Source of the DNA: Lewinellaceae bacterium
Lineage (GTDB): Bacteria; Bacteroidota; Bacteroidia; Chitinophagales; Saprospiraceae
Reading direction: 5' to 3'
Assembly: GCA_020636135.1 (NCBI GenBank)
Contig: JACJYK010000003.1
Span: forward strand, 434,001-498,000
DNA: 64,000 bases
The notes beneath the pieces were generated by a model. The model did not search any database, was not told the origin of the DNA, and saw nothing but the letters and a program-made list of their open reading frames with translations. Positions 53,024 to 63,000 of this stretch are shown in pieces. The translations under genes and the position numbers were made by a program. Position 1 is the first letter of the stretch. Every line of letters starts with the position of its first letter.

Positions 53024-54694
53024 TCAACGGGCAAACGCCGTAGCCCGTTTTTCGCGGATTACGGTAACCTTGATTTGCCCGGGGTATTGCATTTCGTCCT
53101 GGATCTTCTGAGAGATCAGGAAGGAGAGATCTTCGGCATAGTTGTCGGTTACTTTTTCACTTTCCACGATGACACGAAGTTCACGGCCTGCCTGCAGGGC
53201 ATAAGCCTTCTGTACGCCGTCGTAAGACATCGCCAGCTCTTCCAGTTCGCCGATGCGTTTCAGGTAGCTTTCCAGGATCTCCCTCCGGGCGCCCGGGCGT
53301 GCACCCGATATGGCGTCACAGGCCTGGATGATCGGGGAGATGATGTTGTTCATCTCGATCTCGTCGTGGTGCGCACCCACCGCATTGAGGATGGCCGGGT
53401 GCTCTTTATGTTTTTCACAGATCTGCATACCCAGGATCGCATGTGAAAGTTCTGACTCCTCCTCACTTACTTTTCCAATATCGTGCAGCAGCCCCGCGCG
53501 TTTTGCCATTTTGACCTGTTTAGGGTGCAGGCCGAGCTCGGCCGCCATCGTAGCGCATAGATTGGCTGTTTCGATGGAGTGTTTGAGCAGGTTCTGACCG
53601 TAAGAAGACCGGAACCGCATCCGGCCAACCATTTTGACCAGATAAGGGTCCATGCCGTGGATATCCAGATCAATGACTGTACGTTCGCCGATCTCGACGA
53701 TCTGCTCGTTCAGCTGTTCTTTCACTTTCTGTACAACCTCCTCGATACGGGCCGGGTGGATACGTCCGTCGGCGACCAGCCGCTTCAGGGCCAGGCGGGC
53801 AATCTCCCGGCGGATGGGATCGAATGAGGAGATGACAATCGCCTCTGGTGTGTCGTCGACTACGATCTCGGCACCGGTTGCAGCTTCAAGCGCGCGGATG
53901 TTTCGGCCTTCACGACCGATGATCTGGCCCTTGATGTCGTCGGAATCCAGGTTGAATACCGATACGGTGTTTTCGATGGTGTATTCTGCGGCCATCCGCT
54001 GGATGGTCTGGATCACGATCTTCTTGGCATCTTTATTGGCAGTGGCTTTTGCCTGCTCCATGCTTTCTTTAATGAAGGCCATGGCTTCTGACTCGGCTTT
54101 GCCTTTGACGGCTTCCAGCAGTTGTTCTTTAGCTTCCGTTTCGCTCAGCTTGGCGATGTTTTCGAGCAGGCTGATCTCCTTCTCTATGGATGCATCCAGT
54201 TCTTCTTTTTTCTTGGCGACGATCTTCAGCTGTTTATCCAGATTGTCGCGAACCGCATTCAGTTCGGTTTCCTTTGAGTCAATGGAATCGATCCGTTGTT
54301 TGAATTCATCCTGCTGCCGCTTCAGTTCTTTTTCCTGGTCAGCGACAACTACCTCGCGCTCCTTCAGTTCGATCTTATGCTGGGCCTTTTCGGAATCAAA
54401 TTCAGATCGCAGTTTGTTGAATTTGTCTTTGGCTTCCTGGATTTTCTTCTGCTTGATGCGTTCATGGTTGTTTTCAGCATTGGACAGTAGTTTATCGGAT
54501 TTGGTCTCGGCCTCGGCTACGATGCGTTTGGCGGTTACACGGGCTTCCTGGATGGCCAGGTCGGCCTTCTGGTTTATCTCTTCTATTTTGGATTGATTGG
54601 ACTTGTTGAGGAGCATGCGGACGATAACGAATCCGATGCCGGCACCGATTACCAGTCCAATAATCAATCCCAAACCTAAGGTACTTGCTTCCAT
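53024..54694 (-). CDS. rny: Ribonuclease Y
   Basis: 556 aa. N-terminal membrane helix (LGLGLIIGLVIGAGIGFVIV), a coiled coil of about 180 residues rich in Glu/Lys/Gln, a KH domain (GQIIGREGRNIRALEAATGA) and an HD domain with GLLHDIGKVSEE. It is the membrane-anchored endoribonuclease that starts mRNA decay. In Bacillus it is steered by the RicT complex, and a ricT homologue lies elsewhere in this window. It follows zapA by 79 bp and is the last gene of the pheT operon. Confidence 0.96.
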   Translation of the reverse strand: MEASTLGLGLIIGLVIGAGIGFVIVRMLLNKSNQSKIEEINQKADLAIQEARVTAKRIVAEAETKSDKLLSNAENNHERIKQKKIQEAKDKFNKLRSEFDSEKAQHKIELKEREVVVADQEKELKRQQDEFKQRIDSIDSKETELNAVRDNLDKQLKIVAKKKEELDASIEKEISLLENIAKLSETEAKEQLLEAVKGKAESEAMAFIKESMEQAKATANKDAKKIVIQTIQRMAAEYTIENTVSVFNLDSDDIKGQIIGREGRNIRALEAATGAEIVVDDTPEAIVISSFDPIRREIARLALKRLVADGRIHPARIEEVVQKVKEQLNEQIVEIGERTVIDLDIHGMDPYLVKMVGRMRFRSSYGQNLLKHSIETANLCATMAAELGLHPKQVKMAKRAGLLHDIGKVSEEESELSHAILGMQICEKHKEHPAILNAVGAHHDEIEMNNIISPIIQACDAISGARPGARREILESYLKRIGELEELAMSYDGVQKAYALQAGRELRVIVESEKVTDNYAEDLSFLISQKIQDEMQYPGQIKVTVIREKRATAFAR

Positions 54695-54773
54695 TACGTT
54701 GTATATTTTATGTTATAAATGGAGCCAGTACGATCGGACTACATCAAAAAAGTAGGAGAAAGCACACCTGTTT

Positions 54774-55064
54774 TTAATGGAGCAGGGACGTCAGCAATTC
54801 GTCAAGCTTGCCCAGCCGGTCGGACAATTGTCCTTCGGCATTGTTCAGCCTGGCTTTATATAAGTCTACGGCATACGTTAAGAGTGCCATAGACAGGCAA
54901 TCTTGTTTATCGCGATTGGAATAGGTACGCTGAAAATATTGGATTTTATCATTGACTTCTTCTGCGATCTTCATAATGGCAGAAGCATCTTCTTCATTCA
55001 CTTTCAGCGGATAGGATCTTCCCGCGATGTATACTTGTATGCTCTTTGCTTCTTTTCCCTCCAT
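54774..55064 (-). CDS. zapA: Cell division protein ZapA
   Basis: 96 aa. Family N-terminal domain KSIQVYIAGRSYPLKVNEED with the IAGR-type turn, then a helix EVNDKIQYFQRTY and a C-terminal coiled coil ending LDELLTSLLH. ZapA bundles FtsZ filaments at the division ring. It is coupled with the coiled-coil gene 8 bp upstream, which may be its ZapB-like partner. Confidence 0.88.
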   Translation of the reverse strand: MEGKEAKSIQVYIAGRSYPLKVNEEDASAIMKIAEEVNDKIQYFQRTYSNRDKQDCLSMALLTYAVDLYKARLNNAEGQLSDRLGKLDELLTSLLH

Positions 55065-55072
55065 GAGGTGGC

Positions 55073-55354
55073 TTAAAGATTATTCATGAGCTTGATGCAC
55101 TCGTCGATTTCTTGGATATACCGGTCAATCTCCTCCCGCACTTTTCCCTTGGCTTCTTCATCCAGGGCGTTGGCACCTTCAAAGGTCAGAGGCTGAATGG
55201 CCTGATTCTTCGTTTCTTTCTCAACGAGCAATTCCCGCAAGCCGATATTCTCCTTCACCAAATTGGCATTTTCTTCTTTGATGAGTTCTATCTTTCTGGC
55301 TAATTGCTTTATTTTAAATTCAATGGTTTCTATATGGTTTACAATATCTGACAT
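55073..55354 (-). CDS. Short coiled-coil protein, ZapB-like
   Basis: 93 aa, nearly all heptad-patterned helix (IEFKIKQLARKIELIKEEN ... VREEIDRYIQEIDECIKLM), no signal or membrane segment. Size, coiled coil and position directly before zapA fit a ZapB-like FtsZ-ring linker, but coiled coils give no proof of homology. Between pheT and zapA, all on the same strand. Confidence 0.8.
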   Translation of the reverse strand: MSDIVNHIETIEFKIKQLARKIELIKEENANLVKENIGLRELLVEKETKNQAIQPLTFEGANALDEEAKGKVREEIDRYIQEIDECIKLMNNL

Positions 55355-55401
55355 TGTCCAAAAATAATACCTTTTTACAAGTTTTGGAATCCCGTCATTT
55401 T

Positions 55402-57846
55402 TTAACCTTTCCGCAGAACCGCTCCCGCTTCTTTCTCCAGGGCTGAAATCATACGCTGCATGATCTTTTCGATCTGCTTATCGGTCATGGTTTGTTCCTT
55501 ATCTTCCAGCAAAACGTAGATGGCATAGGACTTTTTGCCTTTGCCCAGGGCTTCTTCATTTTTGAATACGTCAAACAGTCCTATCTCTTTGATCCGCACC
55601 GGATCTGTATTGCGGATCACCTCCTGGATCTGCGCATAGGCGACGGAATCATCGACCACCAGGGCCAGATCACGCCTGACTACCGGGAATTTTGACGGGT
55701 CGGCTACCTGTATTTTTGATTTTCCTATCGAAGGGAACAGATTTTCCCAGAAGATCTCTCCGTACCAAACGTCCGGCTTGATACCCATGTCAGCACGGAT
55801 GGATGATTTAATTGCCCCGGCCACCCCGATCAGTTGATTGTCGTGCATCCACTCCAGACCATATTCCAGATGGGGATGTTCCATGATCTCCGTAACCCCG
55901 TCCGGAAAGACGCCGGTGATCCGGAATATTTGCTGTATGTGTGCCTTGATGTCGTAAAAAGTGAACGATGGCGATTTGCCCGTGATCCAGTTATCGTTGA
56001 ATTTTTTGCCGCATAAGGTCAGCTGGAGTCGCTCGGATTCAATAAAATCCTCCTGTTTTCCGTATACCCTGCCAAACTCGAACAACTGGATCCGTTGTGC
56101 CTGGCGATTCAGATTGTAGGCTACATTTTCCAAAGCCCCGGGGACCATGGAGGCCCGCATGGCATCCAGCTGGATGTTGGAAGTATTGTTGATATAAACC
56201 AGAGAGCCTACTTCGGCATGAGCCCACTGTTCATAATATTTCGAAGGACTTAATGAAAGCGACATGGCTTCCATGTATCCGTTAGCTGCCAGATAATCAG
56301 CCACCCGGTTGCGGGTGAAATGCGGACTGGGATAATCCGAATAATTGAACGTATAATGGACCGACTCATCAAAATCTACCCGGTTGAATCCATACACGCG
56401 CAAGAGTTCTTCAATCAGATCGACTTCCCGCTGTACATCAATTTTATTGGTGGGCACTTCAACCGTCAAGCCCCCTTCATGGATGTTTTCGATGCTTATC
56501 TCCAATGCATTCAGGATGTCCCGGATATCCTCTTTGGTCAGATCCACACCAATCAGTTTACGGATATTCTCGTATTGAATGTCAATTTTGACCGGTTCTA
56601 TCTTTTTGGGATAAATATCTATTGGGTGGGAAGAGACCTGGCCACCTGCGATGTCCTGGATCAGCTGGACAACCCGCTTAAGTGCGGTGACACAGATATT
56701 CGGATCAGAACCTTTCTCAAAGACCATAGCTGCGTCCGTACGCAGGAAATGCTTCATGCTGGTACGCCGCACCCATTTGGCATTGAAGTGGGCGGATTCG
56801 ATAAACAAATTGACCGTGTTGTCGGTTACACCCGAATCTGCACCGCCAAATACACCGGCTATACACATGCCTTTGTTTTCACCATCACAGATCATCAGAT
56901 CAGTCGGCAGCAATGTCCGTTCAATTTCATCCAGGCTTAAGAATTTGGTGCCTGCAGGCAGGGTCTGGACGATGATCTTTTTACCCTTGATCTTATCGGC
57001 ATCAAAGGCGTGGGTAGGCTGCCCCAATTCGTGCAGGACAAAATTGCTGATGTCAACAATATTGTTGATGGGTCGGAGCCCGATGGCCTTAAGCCGGTTT
57101 TGCAACCAGTCCGGTGATGGTCCCACCTTCACCCCGGTCAGGGTAATGCCTGCATAGCGGGGACAGGCGCGATGGTCGGCTACCTCCACCTCGATTTGCA
57201 TATCCAGGTTGTCGATATTAAACTGTTCGCCCGACGGGATCTTGATCTTGCCGGTAAATCCACGGTTGACCCGTAAGTAGGCAGCCAGATCTTTGGCAAC
57301 GCCAAGGTGATTGGTCGCATCAGAACGGTTAGGAGTTAAGCCTATTTCAAATACCGTATCCCGTTCTACCGGAAAATACTGAATGGCTGGCTTCCCGATC
57401 TCATAGCGGTCATCCAATACCAGGATACCAGCGTGGCTGGTGCCCAATCCAATTTCGTCTTCCGCACAGATCATACCTTCAGATAATTCGCCCCGTATCT
57501 TGGCTTTGTTGATTTGAAAGGGCTCCCCGTTCGTTGGGTGAATGGTCGTGCCTACGGGTGCCACCAGAACCGTTTGGCCGGCCGCCACATTGGAGGCGCC
57601 ACAAACGATGGATAAATCTTCTCCTGAACCGATGTCTACGGTGGTCAGGGATAATTTATCTGCGTTGGGATGCTTCTCACAAGTAAGCACCTTGCCAATG
57701 AGGATACCTTCCAGACTGCCGGGAATGGATTCGAAAGCTTCCATACCTTCCACTTCCAGGCCTAAGCCGGTGAGCATATCTGCCACTTCTTCAGCAGGAT
57801 AGTCGATATCCAGGTACGCTTTCAACCAGTTATAGGAGATTTTCAT
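55402..57846 (-). CDS. pheT: Phenylalanine-tRNA ligase beta subunit
   Basis: 814 aa from the ATG at 57846 (a TTG four codons earlier is unlikely). Starts MKISYNWLKAYLDI as usual. N-terminal tRNA-binding OB domain (about 40-150, GKVLTCEKHPNADKLSL), B3/B4 editing domain (HELGQPTHAFDADKI), B5 domain, catalytic-like core, and a C-terminal FDX-ACB anticodon-binding domain from about 720 (FPVVRRDLALVVDD). Works as alpha2-beta2 with PheS, which is not in the window. Confidence 0.96.
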   Translation of the reverse strand: MKISYNWLKAYLDIDYPAEEVADMLTGLGLEVEGMEAFESIPGSLEGILIGKVLTCEKHPNADKLSLTTVDIGSGEDLSIVCGASNVAAGQTVLVAPVGTTIHPTNGEPFQINKAKIRGELSEGMICAEDEIGLGTSHAGILVLDDRYEIGKPAIQYFPVERDTVFEIGLTPNRSDATNHLGVAKDLAAYLRVNRGFTGKIKIPSGEQFNIDNLDMQIEVEVADHRACPRYAGITLTGVKVGPSPDWLQNRLKAIGLRPINNIVDISNFVLHELGQPTHAFDADKIKGKKIIVQTLPAGTKFLSLDEIERTLLPTDLMICDGENKGMCIAGVFGGADSGVTDNTVNLFIESAHFNAKWVRRTSMKHFLRTDAAMVFEKGSDPNICVTALKRVVQLIQDIAGGQVSSHPIDIYPKKIEPVKIDIQYENIRKLIGVDLTKEDIRDILNALEISIENIHEGGLTVEVPTNKIDVQREVDLIEELLRVYGFNRVDFDESVHYTFNYSDYPSPHFTRNRVADYLAANGYMEAMSLSLSPSKYYEQWAHAEVGSLVYINNTSNIQLDAMRASMVPGALENVAYNLNRQAQRIQLFEFGRVYGKQEDFIESERLQLTLCGKKFNDNWITGKSPSFTFYDIKAHIQQIFRITGVFPDGVTEIMEHPHLEYGLEWMHDNQLIGVAGAIKSSIRADMGIKPDVWYGEIFWENLFPSIGKSKIQVADPSKFPVVRRDLALVVDDSVAYAQIQEVIRNTDPVRIKEIGLFDVFKNEEALGKGKKSYAIYVLLEDKEQTMTDKQIEKIMQRMISALEKEAGAVLRKG

Positions 57847-57869
57847 CCAACGTATCAATTTGCGAAGAG

Positions 57870-57877
57870 CAAAGATA
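57870..57877 (-). promoter_or_regulatory. Bacteroidota -7 promoter element for pheT operon
   Basis: Minus strand TATCTTTG matches TAnnTTTG, 23 nt before the pheT ATG. No TTTG at -33. Confidence 0.5.
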
Positions 57878-57946
57878 GGATTATAGGTCCAGTATAATCG
57901 GAAACTGTGTAAGATTCACACGTGGAGAACCGGAATTACCGGATTA

Positions 57947-59131
57947 CTATAGGGTATTGGCACCACTGAGAAAGGCAATCATAAAGGCAAACGCCGTAAT
58001 GACAATGCCATACATGAAGAAATTGTAACAATGGCGCAGATAGGTGTATTTCTGGCCCAGGGCTTTACCGAGATAAAATAAGTCACGGGTTATCGACTGA
58101 TCCAGCCGGTCATCTTCTGCGACAATGTGCTTGATCCCGCGTTCGTAATCTTCGTACGTCATTTTGAAGAAGTTGCCAAAGAAAAACAGATTGGATTTGT
58201 TTTTATCGATGTCTTCCTGCAGGGTTATCCCGGACATCTTTACGGGCCGCGTAGCCAGGGTGGCGAAGATAATGGCAATGACACACACCACGATGAGCAT
58301 CAGCGTTGGTATCAGCAGTTGCTGGTTGCTTTTCAGGATGCTGCCTAAAAATGGCAGTGAAATGGAAAGGATCAGTGCATTGACGGAAAGCATGTGATTT
58401 GCCTTATTATCCGCAATCGAACTGAGGTTTACGTGATTCCGCAAGGATGTCTTGAATTGATTTTGCGCCGGGCGGTTTTGAGCCAGCGACCGGGAAAGAT
58501 GCGAACTCGGTCTCAGGGCCTTGGCTTGTTCCAGCAATTGTTCCTGGCGCTTAAGCAGCAGGAGATCCAGGTTGGCTTCCTTGCCTTTGCCCAGCAGTTT
58601 TTTTCCTTCCTCCGAATAATATTCATGATGGGTGAAGAAGTCAATATTGGTTTTCAGCCATCCTTTTTTCTTGATCTTATCATCGTGTATGGCTGTCAAT
58701 TCCTGTCTCAACCTCTCGGACCATATGGCATAATCGGGATCAGCCAGATTTGCGACGTCGGCATCTTTGAGCAACGCCTGCAGGTGGGTCGTCGGTTTGA
58801 CATCCCTTCTGGTTGCCTCAATCACCTGACAAACGGTCTTGATCGTACCTTCCGGCACCTCATTTTCTTTGAGGAATTTGCGGGCAATATCTTTGGATTG
58901 ATCTTCATGCTGATCGTAATCGTAAATGAATCCGGCATCATGAAATAAAGCGGCGAGCAATAGTATCTCCGTATCCTCCGGATTGAGTTTAGCCATATGG
59001 CCTAACTTCCGGGCTTGTTCAAAGACTTTCTCAGTATGCTCCCAGTTGTGATAAGCATATTCGGGTCCCAATTCCCGGTGTAGTAAATCCTTGACAAAAG
59101 CTTCAGCGATGGAAATCCGATCTGTGGCCAT
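57947..59131 (-). CDS. HD phosphohydrolase fused to a Pycsar-effector-like (DUF5706) membrane domain
   Basis: 394 aa from the ATG at 59131; an in-frame TTG at 59152 lies at the predicted transcript start. Residues 1-200: HD domain of the COG4339 kind with YHNWEHTEKV (His32), LFHDAGF (His64-Asp65) and LLKDADVANL (Asp123) as metal ligands. Residues about 225-394: DUF5706, the domain named after the Pycsar effector PycTM, with LRNHVNLSSIADNKANHML and membrane helices near 247-265, 272-293 and 369-389. Known: PycTM is switched on by cyclic pyrimidine nucleotides and disrupts the membrane in phage defence. Here no cyclase gene is adjacent. Inference: the HD part may degrade the signal or a related nucleotide. 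Confidence 0.85.
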   Translation of the reverse strand: MATDRISIAEAFVKDLLHRELGPEYAYHNWEHTEKVFEQARKLGHMAKLNPEDTEILLLAALFHDAGFIYDYDQHEDQSKDIARKFLKENEVPEGTIKTVCQVIEATRRDVKPTTHLQALLKDADVANLADPDYAIWSERLRQELTAIHDDKIKKKGWLKTNIDFFTHHEYYSEEGKKLLGKGKEANLDLLLLKRQEQLLEQAKALRPSSHLSRSLAQNRPAQNQFKTSLRNHVNLSSIADNKANHMLSVNALILSISLPFLGSILKSNQQLLIPTLMLIVVCVIAIIFATLATRPVKMSGITLQEDIDKNKSNLFFFGNFFKMTYEDYERGIKHIVAEDDRLDQSITRDLFYLGKALGQKYTYLRHCYNFFMYGIVITAFAFMIAFLSGANTL

Positions 59132-59153
59132 ACCTTTTAAAAACGCTTCCAAT

Positions 59154-59161
59154 CAAAGGTA
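59154..59161 (-). promoter_or_regulatory. Bacteroidota -7 promoter element for the HD-PycTM gene
   Basis: Minus strand TACCTTTG, identical to the atp operon element, 22 nt before the ATG at 59131. It lies in the 73-bp gap after the SdiA-regulated-type gene, so the gene can be expressed on its own. Confidence 0.5.
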
Positions 59162-59204
59162 ACGATAATTTACCATTGGCTTAACGGAGTATTTCTGGGA
59201 CCGG

Positions 59205-60047
59205 TCAGGATTTTTTTGGGTGGAAAACCAACAGGGTTGCCGCGCCGTGTTTGCCTTCGTTGGCGATGTACAAGGTTCCGTCCGGAGCAAAACACATCGA
59301 CTCCGGTTGAGGATAAAGCAAGGATGACAACCGTTGCCAGCTTTTGATTTTGCCTTTAGGGTCCAGTACCAGCAATTGTGGCTCCGGAGAAGAAAGGACA
59401 AAAAGTTCACCTGTAAGCGGGTTGAGGGCAATCGATGATGAATGGAAGTCGATCTTGTCAGGCACCTTGAGTCCGGTATTATTCTGTGCCTTGATAAATG
59501 ACCTGATCTTGTCATCGCTGATAGAAAAGCGGGACTTCGAGGAGGCGTCCAGGTTATTGGGATCAATGGCGATCACTGCACGCTCTTCATCATGCTGGTC
59601 TTCTTTTGCCGCCACCCATAATCCATGGCCATCTTCGGTAACCGTCAAACCTTCCACATTGTGCTTTTTACCCCAGAATGATGGTAACCGCCGGGAGGTT
59701 TTGTTTTTTGGATCAATTTGCCACAATTTCGCTTCGCTGGTCACCACGTAGCAATAACCATCCATCCACTCCAGCGCCTCATAATCGTCCTTGGGGCCAA
59801 ACTGAAAGTTGGTAATATTAATTTCCTGATCCTGCGGAACCATTTTAAACAACAACCCATCCTCATCCTGAATGGCCCATAAAGTATCGTCGTACCATGC
59901 CAGTCCGGATATTTCCCTCAATATACCCGGAAGCTGATAGGTTGCATCCGGTTCACCGGTTTCATAGGGGAGAGGAGCACCAATAACCGGAGTCGTCAAT
60001 TGACAATGCAGTTGCCATATTGACAAGATCAAACCCCACAGGACCAT
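59205..60047 (-). CDS. SdiA-regulated-type beta-propeller protein
   Basis: 280 aa from the ATG at 60047; a GTG at 60071 would overlap the upstream gene by 7 bp. N-terminal hydrophobic signal (LWGLILSIWQLHC), with a Cys that may be lipidated. The rest matches the SdiA-regulated/YjiK propeller: LREISGLAWYDDTLWAIQDE, DDYEALEWMDGYCYVVTSE, HNVEGLTVTEDGHGLWVAAK and PQPESMCFAPDGTLYIANEG. It should lie in the periplasm. Biochemical role unknown; some relatives are phytase-like or esterase-like propellers. It lies directly after the protease-barrel gene, so the two are probably co-expressed. Confidence 0.85.
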   Translation of the reverse strand: MVLWGLILSIWQLHCQLTTPVIGAPLPYETGEPDATYQLPGILREISGLAWYDDTLWAIQDEDGLLFKMVPQDQEINITNFQFGPKDDYEALEWMDGYCYVVTSEAKLWQIDPKNKTSRRLPSFWGKKHNVEGLTVTEDGHGLWVAAKEDQHDEERAVIAIDPNNLDASSKSRFSISDDKIRSFIKAQNNTGLKVPDKIDFHSSSIALNPLTGELFVLSSPEPQLLVLDPKGKIKSWQRLSSLLYPQPESMCFAPDGTLYIANEGKHGAATLLVFHPKKS

Positions 60048-60064
60048 CAATTTATTCCAGGAAC

Positions 60065-63000
60065 CTACCACCCCGGCACCAGATTTATTCCAAAACTACC
60101 TTTGGTGTTCTTCTGAATGGGGAAGGCCAGATAGGGTTCCACGATCAAAGCACCGAAAACATTGATCCGTAATCCCAAACCGGTACTGAAGACCACTGCC
60201 GGTTTAGTGGTTAATGGACCCTCGGCAGGATCTTTGAATTCCGAGAAACTGTCAAAAGCCACACCGCCATCGATGAAGTAGTTCAGCTCGGTGAACAATG
60301 CCTTTGACTTGATCAGGGACAGGCGCTCTGGTCCGGTAAATGGCAATCGTGTCTCAAAGTTGACCATCGCCATTTTACTTCCGCTGAGCTGATTGAAGTT
60401 GATGCCATAGCGCTGTTCGATCTCATCACGCAATCCGTAGCGATAACCGTGGACAAGACCCATTTCACCGATAAAGAGCGGATAGAATGCATTGGCATCC
60501 ACGCCGAAGCGCGAATATTGCATCGCCCTGAAGGCAAAGGTAACCGGATTGACCCGTATGTATTTTCGCACGTCGATGAGGGTTGTATAAAAGTCATACC
60601 CACCGAAATATTTCTCTGCACCAATCCGGTAGCGGTATCCAGCCAGGGGAGAAGTGAGGCCGAAATAGGAGTTGTCTCCCACCAATGCCACATTTGCATT
60701 ATGCATGAATGTTTTGCGGATGATATATCCTCCCAGGTTCAGGTCGCCCTCGAGCTTTTGCCTTTCACGCTCCTGATAGATGAGCTGACCGAAACCGTCG
60801 TAATAGTTGTGGTACTGGTCCCATCGAAAATACCGGTACGACGTACCGATGCTACCTTCTACTCGCATGGTTGAAGAAAACGGATAATGGAAAAAAGCGG
60901 AAGTTCCGTCTTCGAAGATGCGCAACAGATTCAGCTCAACACGGTCGGCAAGGATGTACCCGTTACCATACCGCAACGAATCCACGCCGGCATAGCTGGC
61001 ATAACCGGTGCGGTAGGGGATATGCGATAAGGTCATCCCCCAGGCTAAGCGATGTTTTCGGTTGATGTACTGGAATACGCCGGCAACGTCGTAGATCTCA
61101 CCATTGAGGGAGACCCCGGTGTAGAGTTGATTGTTGCCCAGGATGTCACTGAACAACATATCAATACCTCCCGCCAGACCGGTCTGGGTACCATAGGCAT
61201 TACTGGTCCCTACACCTACTCCGCTGCTGCCGCCGATATAATCCAGCTGGAATTTGGGTTTGTATGCGATCTGTTTGAACTCCTTTACTGGCGGCGCCGG
61301 ACGGTTTTCCATAAAGTCCAGATTCGAGTTCACCTGATCGGTTTTACTCAGACCTATGACCGGCAGGGTGGCTGCCGTATAGTCGATGGCATTAGGGTCT
61401 GCTTCTTCCATCAGGAAGTCCTCCTTCTGCGCCCGGTTGATGATGTATTTACCGTCCAGATAATTGGAGTAATAGACTTCATCTCTTTTCTTGGAGACAG
61501 AAATGGCCGGAGAATATGAGGTTATACCGCTGATACCGACGAGATAATCGGTCATCCTGAATACCTTGTCTTCTGGTACTTTGTAATAATACAGGTTGCG
61601 AAAGCCGTCGTGGTCGGATAAGAAATAAATATTTCCCTGACCGTCAAATTCAGGATTGAGGTTATCCGCTCCATGGAAGAAATCGTATTGGGTGATTTCC
61701 TTGCTTTCCATATCCATAACGGCAATATTCATGGTGTATTTTCCACGCACGCGGCCATCATCAATCGCCATTTTGTCGGTTGCAAAGACCAGCTTGCTAC
61801 CGTCCTCCGACCAACTGGGCTGGATCTGACTGTACAGGTCATCGGTGAGCTGCGTCAGCCGCTTGGTCCTAATATCAATCTGGTATAGATCGGATTTACC
61901 TTCCGACAACCCGGCAACGACAATGCTGCGTCCATTGGGTGACCAGGTTGGATTGGCAAAAGCCTGTAAATTTTTCGGAGCGATCTCCTCGACGGTCCGA
62001 CCATTGCTGACATCCTTGATCACGAGGATGTTCCTTCCTTTCTTGAAAGCAACAAATGCGAATCTTTTGGAGTCAGGGGACCAGGTACCGGAAGACTCCA
62101 GGTAGTCAATGTTATCCAGGTGTCCGTCCTTGACACGGCTGGACACTTTGCGGATGATCTTGCCATCTTTGGTATCGGCCAGGTACAGGTCGGTGGTGAT
62201 CAGTTCTTTTTCGGATAAGAAAATGACGTAACGGCCATTCGGGCTCACGACCGGCGAGATGTTCATCTCCCCTCCGTTATCTTCCGTGACAATCTTTCGT
62301 CCGAAGCTTGCTTCTTTTTTGTCGGCCAGCAGGGGTGTATAATACGTTTCCAGAGCGGTTTTAAACTGGTTGCTCAGGGTTTCGAAATTGGTATGAAGTA
62401 CCGATTGTACCGCAACGGGTAGTCCGTATTTGGCCGTGGCTACAAAAAAGGGCTTGATCATTTCGTCCCCGTAAAGTCCGGAGAAAAAAGCCCAGAATGC
62501 CTGACCGTAACGGTAGGGGAAGAATTCCGGATTAAAAAGATCTTTCAGGGTGGGTACCTTGTTATTAAGGACAACGTCCCGCATCCACATTGCCGTGTTG
62601 GCATCATAACGACCGAGGGACATGTATTCGGCCATACCTTCCACCATCCACAATGGCAGGTTCTGCAGGCTGGCCAGGTTAGTCGAATCACCGGTGAGGA
62701 TCATATGATACTGGAATGCATGAACCATCTCATGGCCCAGCACGTGGTTGGTCTGTTGGTTGGTCATGGTCAGCGGCATGACCACCCGGTTTTTCAAAGC
62801 TTCCGTGACCCCGCCGGTACCGATGCCGATCGAACCTGAGATGGCATTGGTCTGCTGGAAATCCGAGTGATCGTTGTAAAACAGGATCGGATTTTTTTCG
62901 GTGAATGTATCCCGCAGCACTTCCTGGTGCATGCTGTACCACAATTCAGACCATTCGCTGAGCCGGTTTATCTCATTGCGGTCCTTCAAATAGGAGTATA

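Noticed and set aside
52915..53043. 42-codon plus-strand frame beginning MEIISSKIRDH
   Set aside because: It runs through a strong intrinsic terminator and into the end of rny, so it is unlikely to be translated.
53652..54596. Long plus-strand frame (314 codons) opposite rny, rich in Ser, Phe and Leu
   Set aside because: It is the antisense of the rny coiled coil and KH region; its composition follows from Glu/Lys codons read backwards, and no family is recognisable.
57947..59131. A complete Pycsar defence operon
   Set aside because: No nucleotide cyclase gene lies next to the effector-like protein; neighbours are pheT and an envelope propeller.
59153..59566. Minus-strand frame of 137 codons within the SdiA-regulated-type gene
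   Set aside because: Same strand, different frame from a clearly homologous propeller gene; composition is not protein-like.
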